In this document: positions 1 through 9,308 of the stretch, in pieces | Layout: each line of letters begins with the position of its first letter | Position numbering within the stretch: position 1 is the stretch's first letter | Assembly: GCA_046329555.1 (NCBI GenBank) | Contig: JAXLUK010000001.1 | Coordinates: 434,001 to 498,000, forward strand | Reading direction: 5' to 3' | Length of the DNA stretch: 64,000 nucleotides | Source: UBA1941 sp046329555 | GTDB taxonomy: Bacteria > Bacteroidota > Bacteroidia > Chitinophagales > LD1 | Notes under the pieces: model-generated | The model's database searches: none | What the model was told of the DNA's origin: nothing | Seen by the model: the letters and a program-made list of their open reading frames with translations, nothing else | Program-made: the position numbers and the translations under genes

Positions 1-114
1 CGAGGGTTTACCACCTAGCATACCCAAATAACGCTCCATATCGGCGTTATCAACCGGTTGATTGGGCAGGAAAGTGGCCAGACGAGTGATATATATGGGT
101 TGCTTCGTGGTCAT
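1..114 (-). CDS. StlD/DarB-type 3-oxoacyl-ACP synthase III, N-terminal fragment
   Basis: Only the first 38 codons lie in the window; the gene runs off the left edge. The translation carries YITRLATFLPNQPVDN followed by MERYLGMLGGKPS. This matches the N-terminus I know from Bacteroidota ketosynthases of the StlD/DarB type (FLPNxPxxNxxMExYLG...GKxS). Those enzymes condense acyl chains in dialkylresorcinol and flexirubin-type pigment synthesis. The start is the ATG at 112-114. The gene lies 47 bp downstream of the acylase at 162-2276 on the same strand, so the two may be co-transcribed. The catalytic Cys-His-Asn residues are outside the window, so the assignment rests on the N-terminal motif alone. 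Confidence 0.65.
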   Translation of the reverse strand, partial: MTTKQPIYITRLATFLPNQPVDNADMERYLGMLGGKPS

Positions 115-161
115 TAAAGGCCGCAAATAAATTAAAAAAAGACCGGATTTAAAACAAGTGT

Positions 162-2276
162 TTATTCCGGATGATAGCGGCTTTCAGCGTGTTGCATCCA
201 ATACGGCTGATCCAAAACTTGTTTTTTACATTTTCTGCTCAGAAAGATTTCCATTTGATCATTGTAATGCGGGCTTTCCGGCCGCATAGAATTACCCAAT
301 GGTTGTAATGATTCGATGGATTCGGGCCCGTTGGTGCCAAATCGTACAAACATCGTATAGGTATCGCCATGAACCGGATTGAGTTCCTTTTTCCCATTGA
401 ATTCAAACAACTTCGGATAGCTTGGCGATAACAAATCCGGGAAACTAGGCATCGGCAAAGATTTGTTTCCGCGCCGCAGGCGATGAATACTTCCCCATGG
501 CAATTCCAACGCACCAAATTCTTTCAGCAAATATTTGCGGGCATCTTTCAGCGAAGCAATCGCATCTTGTTCCGTCATCGGGAAACCGCTCACAAACTGC
601 GCATCGTCGTAATGTCGTTTTTCCCAAAGATTTAATACAAAAGCCCCAAATGCCGCAGTTGCTGTGGAATTAACATCGGTATTGCGGTCCCATTGCTGAA
701 TGATGCGGGCGATATCGGCAATGCTATCATCTGGCTGTGTCTTGAGATTCCAAAGCGGATCGAGACTGGTGAGAAAAGCGCTGTGCTTCGGGAACCGCGT
801 TCCGAACTTCACCTCGCGGAAGGCATCAAAAGTGACCTTATCATGTTCGTTAAAAAACTCCCGAAGTAACTCGGCGCGGTTATTGTTTCCGTTTCGTTCA
901 TTGACGTTTTTGGGTAACCTTGCCGGGTTATCGTTCTCACCATCTGCAGTAGCCGAAAATACATTGTTATTTGCATTGTACACGTAGCCACATTTAGGAT
1001 TCACAACATGCGGCATGCTATCAATAGGAACCAACTTCGTCCATAACGTTTTTGAAGTATTTCCCGGAACTACCCCGCTCCAGTTGTACGACTGATCATC
1101 GCGCTGTGGCATTTCGCCTTGCGACAAATAGAAGATATTGTTCTTATCATCTGCATAAACCATGTTGAATAAAGCAATGGCGTGATTGCGGCGCATGGCT
1201 TCACGGAATTGCGCATAATTCTCTGCTTTCGCCATTTCATACAATTGCTGCCCGGCCTTGATGGTCATGTTAGCAGGAAAACGGACCGAATAATATTGAT
1301 CAGAAGAACCGCTTTTTAGGGTCAATCCATACACACTCCAGTAAGCCATTTTCCTAACCGGAAGCACAAACTTCCCTTTTTTCGCCACATTCACCTTTAA
1401 CCAAACCGGACGCTTTTCCAATTGCTTCCAACCACCATCAAACTCATAATGATTCTTTTTCTTTGGATGCATGTTCAGCCGGAACACATCTACCCGATCA
1501 AAATAATTCCACGTGAATCCCCAACCCAAATGCCGGTTCACGCCCATGGCATGCGACGTGCCAAACTGAAACATATTGCCCACCATGGCCAATCCCTCTT
1601 CACTCTGCAAATGCGCTTCGTAAAAGCTAAATGCGCCATTCATACTCACATGCGGATTGATGCAGAGATACGTCTTGCCATCTGCCGTTTTCGCCGGACC
1701 GCAGGCGTAGGCATTAGAACCAACCGGATCTGCGGGGTGGAAGACGACTTCCGCTTTATCATATTTTCCGGAAACCACATCGCCAACTTGATTTTGAGCA
1801 CCTACCAGATAACTCATCACCAATACATATGCGGCCAGCACATCTTTATCCGTAACCGGAAAAGCCTTTTTGATGGCCACTTCGTCAGGATGTGCTTTAG
1901 CGTATGCATTAATACCTTGCACGAATCCATTCAGGTAGCGCAGGAATTCAGGGGTAAGGTCAGTACCATAGCGCGCTTCTACTAATTGCCGTGCGCCAAT
2001 GGCATGCATGAAAAAATCAGCTTTCGCACCTTCGATGCCCTGCTTTCTTCCCATAAAACCCTTCGAAGCATAGATTAGATTTTGTGTTTCAATGAAAGCG
2101 TCTTCAGCATTAGCCCAAGCCAAACCGTAGGCCACTTCAGCATCTGTTTTTGCAAAAATGTGCGGCGTACCAAAGCTATCGCGAATGATGGTTACCGCTT
2201 TGGGGTCAATTACAGGATACCCTTTAGGTTGTTGGGCCAACAACGCTACCGGCAAGAATAAAAAGAGATACTTCAT
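162..2276 (-). CDS. Penicillin acylase family protein (periplasmic Ntn-hydrolase), copy 1
   Basis: 704 residues with a short N-terminal signal peptide ending near ALLAQQ. It has the penicillin/acyl-homoserine-lactone acylase layout: an N-terminal VTIIRDSFGTPHIFAKTD block, a spacer, and then the VGSNAYA motif whose Ser187 is the expected N-terminal nucleophile exposed by self-cleavage. A downstream NPHVSMNGAFSFYEAH block and a C-terminal GDTYTMFVRFG block also fit. The mature enzyme should be a periplasmic alpha/beta heterodimer cleaving an amide-linked acyl group; the substrate cannot be read from sequence. A paralogue lies at 49239-51326 with its nucleophile at the same residue number. A TACTTTTG promoter box lies only 5 nt before the ATG. 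Confidence 0.85.
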   Translation of the reverse strand: MKYLFLFLPVALLAQQPKGYPVIDPKAVTIIRDSFGTPHIFAKTDAEVAYGLAWANAEDAFIETQNLIYASKGFMGRKQGIEGAKADFFMHAIGARQLVEARYGTDLTPEFLRYLNGFVQGINAYAKAHPDEVAIKKAFPVTDKDVLAAYVLVMSYLVGAQNQVGDVVSGKYDKAEVVFHPADPVGSNAYACGPAKTADGKTYLCINPHVSMNGAFSFYEAHLQSEEGLAMVGNMFQFGTSHAMGVNRHLGWGFTWNYFDRVDVFRLNMHPKKKNHYEFDGGWKQLEKRPVWLKVNVAKKGKFVLPVRKMAYWSVYGLTLKSGSSDQYYSVRFPANMTIKAGQQLYEMAKAENYAQFREAMRRNHAIALFNMVYADDKNNIFYLSQGEMPQRDDQSYNWSGVVPGNTSKTLWTKLVPIDSMPHVVNPKCGYVYNANNNVFSATADGENDNPARLPKNVNERNGNNNRAELLREFFNEHDKVTFDAFREVKFGTRFPKHSAFLTSLDPLWNLKTQPDDSIADIARIIQQWDRNTDVNSTATAAFGAFVLNLWEKRHYDDAQFVSGFPMTEQDAIASLKDARKYLLKEFGALELPWGSIHRLRRGNKSLPMPSFPDLLSPSYPKLFEFNGKKELNPVHGDTYTMFVRFGTNGPESIESLQPLGNSMRPESPHYNDQMEIFLSRKCKKQVLDQPYWMQHAESRYHPE

Positions 2277-2281
2277 TGATT

Positions 2282-2289
2282 CAAAAGTA
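2282..2289 (-). promoter_or_regulatory. Putative Bacteroidota -7 box for the acylase gene
   Basis: On the minus strand this reads TACTTTTG, an exact match to the Bacteroidota TAnnTTTG -7 element. It ends 5 nt before the ATG at 2276, implying a leaderless or nearly leaderless transcript. No good TTG is seen at the -33 position, so confidence is moderate. Confidence 0.45.
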
Positions 2290-2420
2290 GTTGAATTTAG
2301 AAGGCGGCGAAGTCTTTAACTGAGCCAATAGCGGCGGTTGCTGAAAGGCGGTGAACCAATAATTTCTAAGTAAGAACGTCTTAACCGAAAAAGATTGTTT
2401 CTTTGCACTAACGCACACGC

Positions 2421-3614
2421 ATGAATCTATGTTGCAGTAACCCGGTTGCCCTGACGGTTGCCACAGAATATACCTACGAATTTTATTCCAGTATTAGCGA
2501 CATTCGCGAGGCGGAATGGCTGAAGTTGATTCCCGGAACCGATGTGGTGTTGCAGCCCGGCTATTTAAAGCTATTGGAAGAAACGCAGCAGGGAAATATG
2601 GATTTCATCTATGCCCTGATTCGAAAAGAAGGCGGTTTGATTGGCGCTTGTTATTTTCAGGTAGTTCATTTTTCAGGAAGTAATTTAGTGCCGTATTTCC
2701 CCAATACAAATCGATTCGGCGAAGCGTTGCTTTGGGCGCCAAAGCGCCTCGTGAATAGCATTTCTGTAAAATTACTGGTGAGTGGCAATTTGTTTGTGAC
2801 CGGAGAAAAAGGGATTTATTTTCTATCGCATTTTTCAGAAACAGAACGAAGCGCCTTTGTAGCTGCCTGTGTTCAAAAAATATTCGCTATGCGCCGCGAT
2901 ATCAGCGCCGCGCTATTACCGCACCTTTATTCGCCAGAAAGTGCTTTTGATCAACCCTTTTTGGAAAGTTGTTACCGGCGGATTGCGGTAGAGTCTGATA
3001 TGACCATGGATTTGCCCAAGGGATGGGAGTCATTTCACGATTATCTGAAATCCGTATCCTCTAAGTATCGGGTGCGCGCCAACAAAATTTTGAAAAATAG
3101 TCAGGCCATCACCTCAAAATTGCTTACCGCCGAAGAAATAGCTGCGCATGAAGACGATATCTTTCGGTTGTATCAGGAAGTTGCGGGAAAGGCCTACTTC
3201 AACATCGCCAAGTTTCCCAAGTCGTACTTTTTGCAACAAAAATGCCTGACGCCCGATACGTACCAGGTTATTGGATATTTTATAGAAGAACGGCTGGTAG
3301 GATTTATGTCGCTTTTTGTACTGGAACATCATACAGAAGTTCACTACTGTGGAATTGATTACAGCGTAAACAAGGAGTTATCTGTATATCAGCGGATGTT
3401 GTATGAAGTAGTGCGCTATGCGATAGAGCATAAAATTCGGCGGCTACATTTTGGTCGCACGGCACCCGAAGTAAAAAGTACGATTGGCGCAGTGCCAGCA
3501 CCCATGTATGGTTATCTGAAACACCGCAATCCAGTGTTGAACTGGGTGATGCAACTCTTCACTTCGCAGTTGAAGCCGCGCCAATATCAATTGCGCAATC
3601 CGTTTAAGGATTGA
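2421..3614 (+). CDS. GNAT/FemAB-like N-acyltransferase superfamily protein
   Basis: 397 residues without signal peptide or membrane segment. The C-terminal half resembles the FemAB/BioF2-like double-GNAT proteins: an AEEIAAHEDDIFRLYQEV block, IGYFIEERLVGFMSLFVLE (a typical acetyltransferase strand pair), and a terminal basic stretch HFGRTAPEVKSTIG followed by the YGYLKHRNP end. Such proteins transfer acyl or amino-acyl groups, often to cell-envelope precursors; the substrate here is unknown. The gene stands alone and converges on yidC with only 2 bp between the stop codons. The start is the ATG at 2421; a weak TTTCTTTG box lies about 15 nt upstream. Confidence 0.6.
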   Translation: MNLCCSNPVALTVATEYTYEFYSSISDIREAEWLKLIPGTDVVLQPGYLKLLEETQQGNMDFIYALIRKEGGLIGACYFQVVHFSGSNLVPYFPNTNRFGEALLWAPKRLVNSISVKLLVSGNLFVTGEKGIYFLSHFSETERSAFVAACVQKIFAMRRDISAALLPHLYSPESAFDQPFLESCYRRIAVESDMTMDLPKGWESFHDYLKSVSSKYRVRANKILKNSQAITSKLLTAEEIAAHEDDIFRLYQEVAGKAYFNIAKFPKSYFLQQKCLTPDTYQVIGYFIEERLVGFMSLFVLEHHTEVHYCGIDYSVNKELSVYQRMLYEVVRYAIEHKIRRLHFGRTAPEVKSTIGAVPAPMYGYLKHRNPVLNWVMQLFTSQLKPRQYQLRNPFKD

Positions 3615-3616
3615 TA

Positions 3617-5437
3617 TTATTTACGCTGGCGTTCGCGCTGCTGTTGCTCAGCCTGGCGCTGTAAATCTTCCAACTTCTTCATCCAGCCTGATTTTTTCAC
3701 CGGATTCTTCTTATTCGATTCAATTCGCTTACGCACCTCATCTTCGTTAATGAAAAAGTTCTGCATAATCCATTGCTGCGCTGTTGAAATAACGTTTTGC
3801 ACCAAGTAGTAAAAGGTTAATGCCGCAGGCAGGTCGTTGAACATGAACATCATCATCACCGGCATGATATACGGCATGTATTGCATACCCGGCTGCGTAC
3901 TGCTCATGCCGCTTTGCGCCTGATTATAGACGGCAAAAATGATAGAAGTTACGGTCATCAGAATAGTGAACAAACTGATGTGATTACCAAACAACGGAAT
4001 CGCATTTTTGAACGATATGATGGCATCGTAAGTAGATAAATCGTGCGCCCACAAAAACGGTTGTTGACGTAATTCGATAGACGTAGGGAAGAAATAATAC
4101 ATCGACATCAAAATCGGCAATTGCAATAACATCGGCAGGCAGCCACCCAGCGGGCTCACCCCTGCTGAATTATAAATACGCATTTGTTCTGCACCGATTT
4201 TTGCCTGATCGTCGCCGTACTTTTCTTTCAACGCATCAATTTCCGGCTTCAACACCTTCATGTATGCGCCTGACTTGATTGCCTTCCAAGTAAGTGGGGT
4301 GAGTACCAATTTTAGCAATATGGTTAGAATCAGGATGATGATACCATAATTCATTCCGGTTTTATCCAGAATATTAAAAGTTGGTATGGTTAAGAACTTC
4401 GTGATGTATTTAATCCAGTTGAAGACGAAGTTATCCGGACTTAGTTTGATGATATTTTCAAACCCTTCAGAAGTAGCTTTCAGTGTAGAATAATGGTTAG
4501 GGCCGAAGTACCATTTCATGGCATAATTATTCGCGGCGCCTGAACGATAAGGAAGGATCAGCGTAGCGTTATAATTTTTTACGTAGTCTTTATCATCCTT
4601 TTTAAAGGTAGCTGCTACCTTACCTCTGAACAAACCGTTTGAAAACAAGGTAGCGTTAAAAAATTCCTGCTTAAAGGAAACCCAGTCAACAGCGTTTAGA
4701 AATGTTTCATTTACGTCATCCTTATCTTCATCCAAATGAGCCACTTCACTGTCTTTATATTTATAATACAAAGCAGAATAGCGTCGCTCGGTTTGAACGG
4801 CTTGTTCCAGATTCAGCAGGCGGCTCTGCCAGTTTACCTGAATATCGTTGATATTAGCGGGAATAACTTTTTCCAGGCCCACTACGTTAACTTCATAATC
4901 AACCACGTAGCTATTGGGATGCAGGGTGTACTTCTGTTCAAAATATCCCTCGCCTGATTTCATACGCATCGAAACCGAAGCGTTTCCAGAAGAAACAGGT
5001 TCAAAAAACTGACTACCTGTATTAACAATCTGAGAATTTGCACCCACAAACTGATAGTTCAGCTGCTGACTTTTCTCATTAAAAAGAATCAACGGTTTTT
5101 TATCCCAGGTTTTATAGTCTTTCAATTCCACCTGGCTCACCACGCCACCGCGGGTGTTCACCACCACCTTCATTTTATCATTTTCCAGAACAATGCTACG
5201 CTCGTTAGCCGTTGTAGCCTGTTCAAACAAGGTATTGGCGGCAGGTGTTGGCGGCGTTACTTCGGCTATTGCAGTATCGGGCTGTGCAGCTGTTGCCGCA
5301 TTTGCTGCGGCTGTAGTATCAGCTGCTGCTTGCTTAGCGGCCGGTTTTGGTGGCTGCTGTTGATTGTTCATGTAGAAAAAGCCGAACATCAGCAACCCCA
5401 TCAAAAGTGTGCCTACCAGCGTACTAGAATTCTTCAT
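3617..5437 (-). CDS. yidC: Membrane protein insertase YidC
   Basis: 606 residues, the usual size for Bacteroidota YidC. The N-terminus has one transmembrane segment (LVGTLLMGLLMFGFFYM) followed by an Ala/Thr-rich linker and a large periplasmic beta domain (about residues 85-345). The C-terminal part has the conserved insertase core of five membrane segments beginning near NYGIIILILTILLKLVLTPL, with a basic cytoplasmic tail (KKNPVKKSGWMKKLEDL). It inserts membrane proteins with or without SecYEG. The ATG at 5437 was chosen over a TTG 15 nt upstream because it places the first membrane helix directly after MKNSS. The usual neighbours rnpA and dnaA are not present, and pyrG, common upstream in this phylum, is also absent. 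Confidence 0.96.
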   Translation of the reverse strand: MKNSSTLVGTLLMGLLMFGFFYMNNQQQPPKPAAKQAAADTTAAANAATAAQPDTAIAEVTPPTPAANTLFEQATTANERSIVLENDKMKVVVNTRGGVVSQVELKDYKTWDKKPLILFNEKSQQLNYQFVGANSQIVNTGSQFFEPVSSGNASVSMRMKSGEGYFEQKYTLHPNSYVVDYEVNVVGLEKVIPANINDIQVNWQSRLLNLEQAVQTERRYSALYYKYKDSEVAHLDEDKDDVNETFLNAVDWVSFKQEFFNATLFSNGLFRGKVAATFKKDDKDYVKNYNATLILPYRSGAANNYAMKWYFGPNHYSTLKATSEGFENIIKLSPDNFVFNWIKYITKFLTIPTFNILDKTGMNYGIIILILTILLKLVLTPLTWKAIKSGAYMKVLKPEIDALKEKYGDDQAKIGAEQMRIYNSAGVSPLGGCLPMLLQLPILMSMYYFFPTSIELRQQPFLWAHDLSTYDAIISFKNAIPLFGNHISLFTILMTVTSIIFAVYNQAQSGMSSTQPGMQYMPYIMPVMMMFMFNDLPAALTFYYLVQNVISTAQQWIMQNFFINEDEVRKRIESNKKNPVKKSGWMKKLEDLQRQAEQQQRERQRK

Positions 5438-5558
5438 GGATGGTATTTTCAAAAATAAGGGCGCAAAACTATGTTTTTTATTGTATTCATTGGGGCGTTA
5501 TCGCCCCTTCACTTACCCCTTGAAGAGCAAAAAGAATACCTTCGGGCCGTTAATATCT

Positions 5559-6020
5559 ATGTCCATTAAAATACGAAAGGCAACAGCCGCGGATGTTCCG
5601 GCAATTTTTCGGTTGGTGCGTGAGTTAGCCGCTTTTGAAAGAGCACCTGAAGAAGTTTGGAATACCGAACAGCGCATGCTGGAAGAAGGGTTCGGTGCTA
5701 CTCCCTACTTTTTTGCATTTGTTGCCGAGGAGATGCAGACCGCCGAAATTCAAGGTATGGCCGTTTACCATTGGGCTTACAGCACCTGGAAAGGGAAGTA
5801 CATTTATCTCGACGATCTTTACGTGGTAGAGGCGCTTCGCGGGAAAGGGGTTGGTAAACAATTGATGGATGCCTTAATGGAAGAAGCCAAAGCGCTAGAT
5901 GCCAGCGGTGTAAAATGGCAGGTTTTAGATTGGAATACTCAGGCTATTGAATTCTACAAAAAATACGATGTTACTTTCGATCCTGAATGGATCAACTGCA
6001 GAAAAAATCTGCGGCGGTAA
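5559..6020 (+). CDS. GNAT family N-acetyltransferase, SSAT-like
   Basis: 153 residues covering one GNAT domain. It starts IKIRKATAADVPAIFRLVREL and has the acetyl-CoA pyrophosphate-binding signature LRGKGVGKQLM after the strand IYLDDLYVV. The C-terminal QVLDWNTQAIEFYKKYDV resembles diamine (spermidine/spermine) acetyltransferases, so a polyamine or small amine is a plausible but unproven substrate. The ATG at 5559 gives the standard N-terminus; a longer frame back to 5409 would overlap the yidC start region and is not supported. Divergent from yidC and convergent with the next gene. Confidence 0.85.
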   Translation: MSIKIRKATAADVPAIFRLVRELAAFERAPEEVWNTEQRMLEEGFGATPYFFAFVAEEMQTAEIQGMAVYHWAYSTWKGKYIYLDDLYVVEALRGKGVGKQLMDALMEEAKALDASGVKWQVLDWNTQAIEFYKKYDVTFDPEWINCRKNLRR

Positions 6021-6025
6021 TCGGG

Positions 6026-8224
6026 TTATCTTCTCTGGTCTTTTAATCCCTGTTCCGCAACCGCAACATTATTTTTAGCCAGTTCAAAATTTGGATTTAC
6101 TGCCAGCGCCCGCTTACCAACCGCAATAGCGTTATCGAATTGATGTAATGCATTATACGAAGCACAGAGGTTATTGAGTGCTACCAATTGATTGGAATCA
6201 ACACGCAATGCGGCCTTGCAAAGGGAAACGCATTCCACATACCGACCAGCCTGATACGCGGTAACACTATTATTCACCAGCGTTGCCACCAGCGCACTGG
6301 ATTCCAACCCATTTGAAAGCCGACCCGACAACTGCGTTATTCGCGCAGCAACCGCAGGATCGGGATTCGTACTGGTGTAATTTCGGTAAGCCGCTACAGC
6401 ACCTGCTGCATCCCCCTTAAAATCGCAGGCAATGCCACGTTGTTTCCAAGCCGCAGCTACACTTACCTGATGCGCCAGGGCGCTGTCGCAAAGCGCAATG
6501 GCTTCATCATAAGCCTTAGCGTAATTCAGCGCCTCTGCAGCAATAACACGATTGGTGTAACTATTGTTTCTGGTTAGAAATGCTTTCACCACAAGTTGAA
6601 TATCTGCCGGTGACGACATTCGGTAGTTGCGGTAAACGCAAGCCAGCGGCACACCAGACGCCTTTGGCTCATATACAGTTCCAATCATCGGCCAGTTAAG
6701 AAACAACTGATTATCATATTTAGATGCCGCGGTTAGTAAAATGGAATAATCCCAATCCATAGAATTTTCAATGGCCTTAACATATACGAAGCCGGGCTTC
6801 TTTCTCAAAAAATATTCTGCGCTGCTCTGTGAACCGTAAAATACGCGTACCCTTACCGGATGCTGCGCATCAGGACGCTCGTGCGCCTGTATGTAATCTA
6901 CACATTGCTTCATGCAATTGCCATAATAATCGGTTTCGTAATTGCCCCAAGCAGCAGGAACGCCGCCGAAAACCGGATTGAAATAGCACATTTCATTAGG
7001 ATGATTACGCACCATCCAGATCAAGGGCTCAGCAAAAAAAATCAGGCATAAAATCACCAGCGCTACTATTCTTTTGCGGCTTTCTTTAATCAGTATTAGC
7101 ACTTCATTCCATAATAATCCCATGAACACTGCCGCAACGCCATAGGTGAATAAGAAGTGACGACCGTCATGAGGAAAATAAGCCCCCTTTACTACCGTCC
7201 AGAATATGGGGAAGGCGGCTACCACAGCCATTAACAACACCGCCCTTTTATTCTTGATGACCTGCCAAATCACCGGTAATAACAACCAACTCAAGCCAAA
7301 GAAAATCGGGTTTCCAATCCATTCCCAAACCAGAATATATGATCGTGGCTCATCGGTATTATCAATATGCGTTCCTCCGTATAAATCTGAAGAATTAAAT
7401 ACCCGAAAGTCGGCAAGCGTGCGCAGCGACTGAAGGGGTACCTGCAACGGCTGCGTGTGGGCATACGGCCACAATAACGATATGGCGAGATAAGAAATCA
7501 ATATACCCAAAGCAAGCCATAAAAACACCAGCATAAAACGAGAAACCGGCCATTGCTGGCGAAGCGGCCAATACCCCAATAAAGCTGCCCCAAGTAACCA
7601 GCCATACAAAAGTAGTCCTGCCATCCTTACATCACAGGCCAAAGTGATACCCAACAGTGCTACGGCGAACCACTTCCAGCTGAAAACAGGCCATGCGCGA
7701 TACCACTTGGTGATAGCCCATAAGCTGAACAGATATAATCCGGCAAATGGAATATCTTTTGGGTTATTGCAGCTATGACCGATAAAACGCGGCGAACTAA
7801 TTAAAAACAACATCGCCAACGTACCCGCCAATGGCCCTGCCCATTCTTTCGCGATTAAACCGGCACATAAAACAGCTATTACACTGAACAAAAAAATAAG
7901 CCAGTGTCGTTGTTGAAACAAATCGCCCGAAGGCATTATTTTGTGTATGGTCATCGATAGCAGATCGAATGCCCCCGGAAAGATGTTCATTCCTCTTAGA
8001 TCCCGATCACCTTCAAAAGCTGTGAGCAATTCGCCTTTATCATTGTATGGTGATACCTGCGCCTCTTTATTCTTACCTGAAAAAAAATCATGTAATACCC
8101 AGCCATGTGCAGCATGCAACGCATCATCGAAATTGAGTCCGTAATGCGGAACACAGGATCCCATAACCAAGAGATAAGCACCAATTAAACCCCAAAAAAC
8201 ACGCTTGTAAACTACCTCGCTCAT
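6026..8224 (-). CDS. GT-C-type membrane glycosyltransferase-like protein with C-terminal TPRs
   Basis: 732 residues. The first about 390 residues hold many hydrophobic helices. An acidic NFDDALHAAHG motif follows the first one, the position of the catalytic Asp in the first extracytoplasmic loop of GT-C (PMT/ArnT, family 39) glycosyltransferases. A periplasmic region follows. From about residue 560 there are three or four tetratricopeptide repeats (for example YAKAYDEAIALCDSALAHQ and FDNAIAVGKRALAVNPN). It probably transfers a sugar from a lipid-linked donor to a protein or envelope glycan; the acceptor is unknown. The gene stands alone. Start ATG at 8222-8224. Confidence 0.65.
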   Translation of the reverse strand: MSEVVYKRVFWGLIGAYLLVMGSCVPHYGLNFDDALHAAHGWVLHDFFSGKNKEAQVSPYNDKGELLTAFEGDRDLRGMNIFPGAFDLLSMTIHKIMPSGDLFQQRHWLIFLFSVIAVLCAGLIAKEWAGPLAGTLAMLFLISSPRFIGHSCNNPKDIPFAGLYLFSLWAITKWYRAWPVFSWKWFAVALLGITLACDVRMAGLLLYGWLLGAALLGYWPLRQQWPVSRFMLVFLWLALGILISYLAISLLWPYAHTQPLQVPLQSLRTLADFRVFNSSDLYGGTHIDNTDEPRSYILVWEWIGNPIFFGLSWLLLPVIWQVIKNKRAVLLMAVVAAFPIFWTVVKGAYFPHDGRHFLFTYGVAAVFMGLLWNEVLILIKESRKRIVALVILCLIFFAEPLIWMVRNHPNEMCYFNPVFGGVPAAWGNYETDYYGNCMKQCVDYIQAHERPDAQHPVRVRVFYGSQSSAEYFLRKKPGFVYVKAIENSMDWDYSILLTAASKYDNQLFLNWPMIGTVYEPKASGVPLACVYRNYRMSSPADIQLVVKAFLTRNNSYTNRVIAAEALNYAKAYDEAIALCDSALAHQVSVAAAWKQRGIACDFKGDAAGAVAAYRNYTSTNPDPAVAARITQLSGRLSNGLESSALVATLVNNSVTAYQAGRYVECVSLCKAALRVDSNQLVALNNLCASYNALHQFDNAIAVGKRALAVNPNFELAKNNVAVAEQGLKDQRR

Positions 8225-8276
8225 GATGAAGGCGAAAATCGGAAAATTAGTTTCTTCATCAACACAGTCGAAGCAC

Positions 8277-9260
8277 TTACTCTAAATCAACATCCAGAAT
8301 CCATGGGTTAAACACCTGGGCTATGAACAGCTTTTTCCGATAAATCAATCCGGTAGAAGCCGCACTGATCTGTTTTCCCTGGTTGAAATAAACAACCTGT
8401 GGCTGTCCGCCTGCTACCGGCACCCGATAAATTACTGTAGGTGATGGCGTGGCACTATCGCGCATATGACTGATAAACTTTCCGAACTTGGGGTGGCAGG
8501 CTACCGTCAAATAATTGCCGTCAAACCGAAGGTTATCGGGGCCCTTTACTTCTGCCAAAATTGTTTTGTGCTCCAGCAGCCCATTCTGAAAATCATATCT
8601 GCAAACGTAGTTTCCCATGGTAGATGCGTGGTACACCTGATTGCCGCGTATGATGATGCCATTCCCAAAGGCGATATGGTCAGCAGCCACTGATGCCTTC
8701 CCTTCTTTCCAGAATACAATGGTAGATTTCTTCTGCTTGAAAAGCATCTCCCAAAAACTTCCCGCCTTGTGCAAATCGTTACTCAATAAGAAGCTGCCAT
8801 CAGCAAAACCGGCCAGCGCATTCGGAGAGGTGAACAGCGGGTCTGAAATCTTCTCTTTAAACACCAACTTTTCACTGGTAACGGCATATCTTAAAACATA
8901 AGTAATGTGATTAGGATGATCATGAGAAATCACCAGCAATTGTGCTTCATTTCCCACCTTAATCAAATCAATGCCATGCGGATGAAAAGGCAGACCGGCA
9001 GGCTCACCTTCACGCGGTAATATGGCGCAAGAGCGCGTAGCCGGATCATAAGTCCAGATGTTACCCACCTGCGGTTCGTTTTTGCGCCGACCATCACAAG
9101 AAATCAGTATTCTGAATTTCTCTGCAACTGTATCCAGCACAATATCCTCAGGTCCATATCCGCAATTCACCTGATGCGCATTAAAATGACTTTCTACAGG
9201 TAACTGCGCACAACCCGTTAGCAACAATAAAAACGCAACTAATACAATGGTATGCTTCAT
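8277..9260 (-). CDS. Paraoxonase/arylesterase-like beta-propeller lipoprotein
   Basis: 327 residues with a lipoprotein signal (LLLLTGC, Cys17 lipidated). Blocks resemble the six-bladed PON family in order: GPEDIVLD (the PON calcium Glu region), HPHGIDL followed by VISHDHPN, SPNALAGFADGSFLLSND, FGNGIII and GPDNLRFDGNYLTVACHPK (the Asp-Asn calcium pair region). These match known PON motifs well enough to suggest a calcium-dependent esterase/lactonase, probably outer-membrane anchored and facing the periplasm. One expected Asn-Asp pair reads NA (SPNALAG), so activity may differ. It lies 52 bp upstream of the GT-C gene on the same strand. Confidence 0.6.
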   Translation of the reverse strand: MKHTIVLVAFLLLLTGCAQLPVESHFNAHQVNCGYGPEDIVLDTVAEKFRILISCDGRRKNEPQVGNIWTYDPATRSCAILPREGEPAGLPFHPHGIDLIKVGNEAQLLVISHDHPNHITYVLRYAVTSEKLVFKEKISDPLFTSPNALAGFADGSFLLSNDLHKAGSFWEMLFKQKKSTIVFWKEGKASVAADHIAFGNGIIIRGNQVYHASTMGNYVCRYDFQNGLLEHKTILAEVKGPDNLRFDGNYLTVACHPKFGKFISHMRDSATPSPTVIYRVPVAGGQPQVVYFNQGKQISAASTGLIYRKKLFIAQVFNPWILDVDLE

Positions 9261-9308
9261 AGCTAATGTTTTAAAACAAGTTCATGCGGTTTCGTTCTGG
9301 CCATAAAA

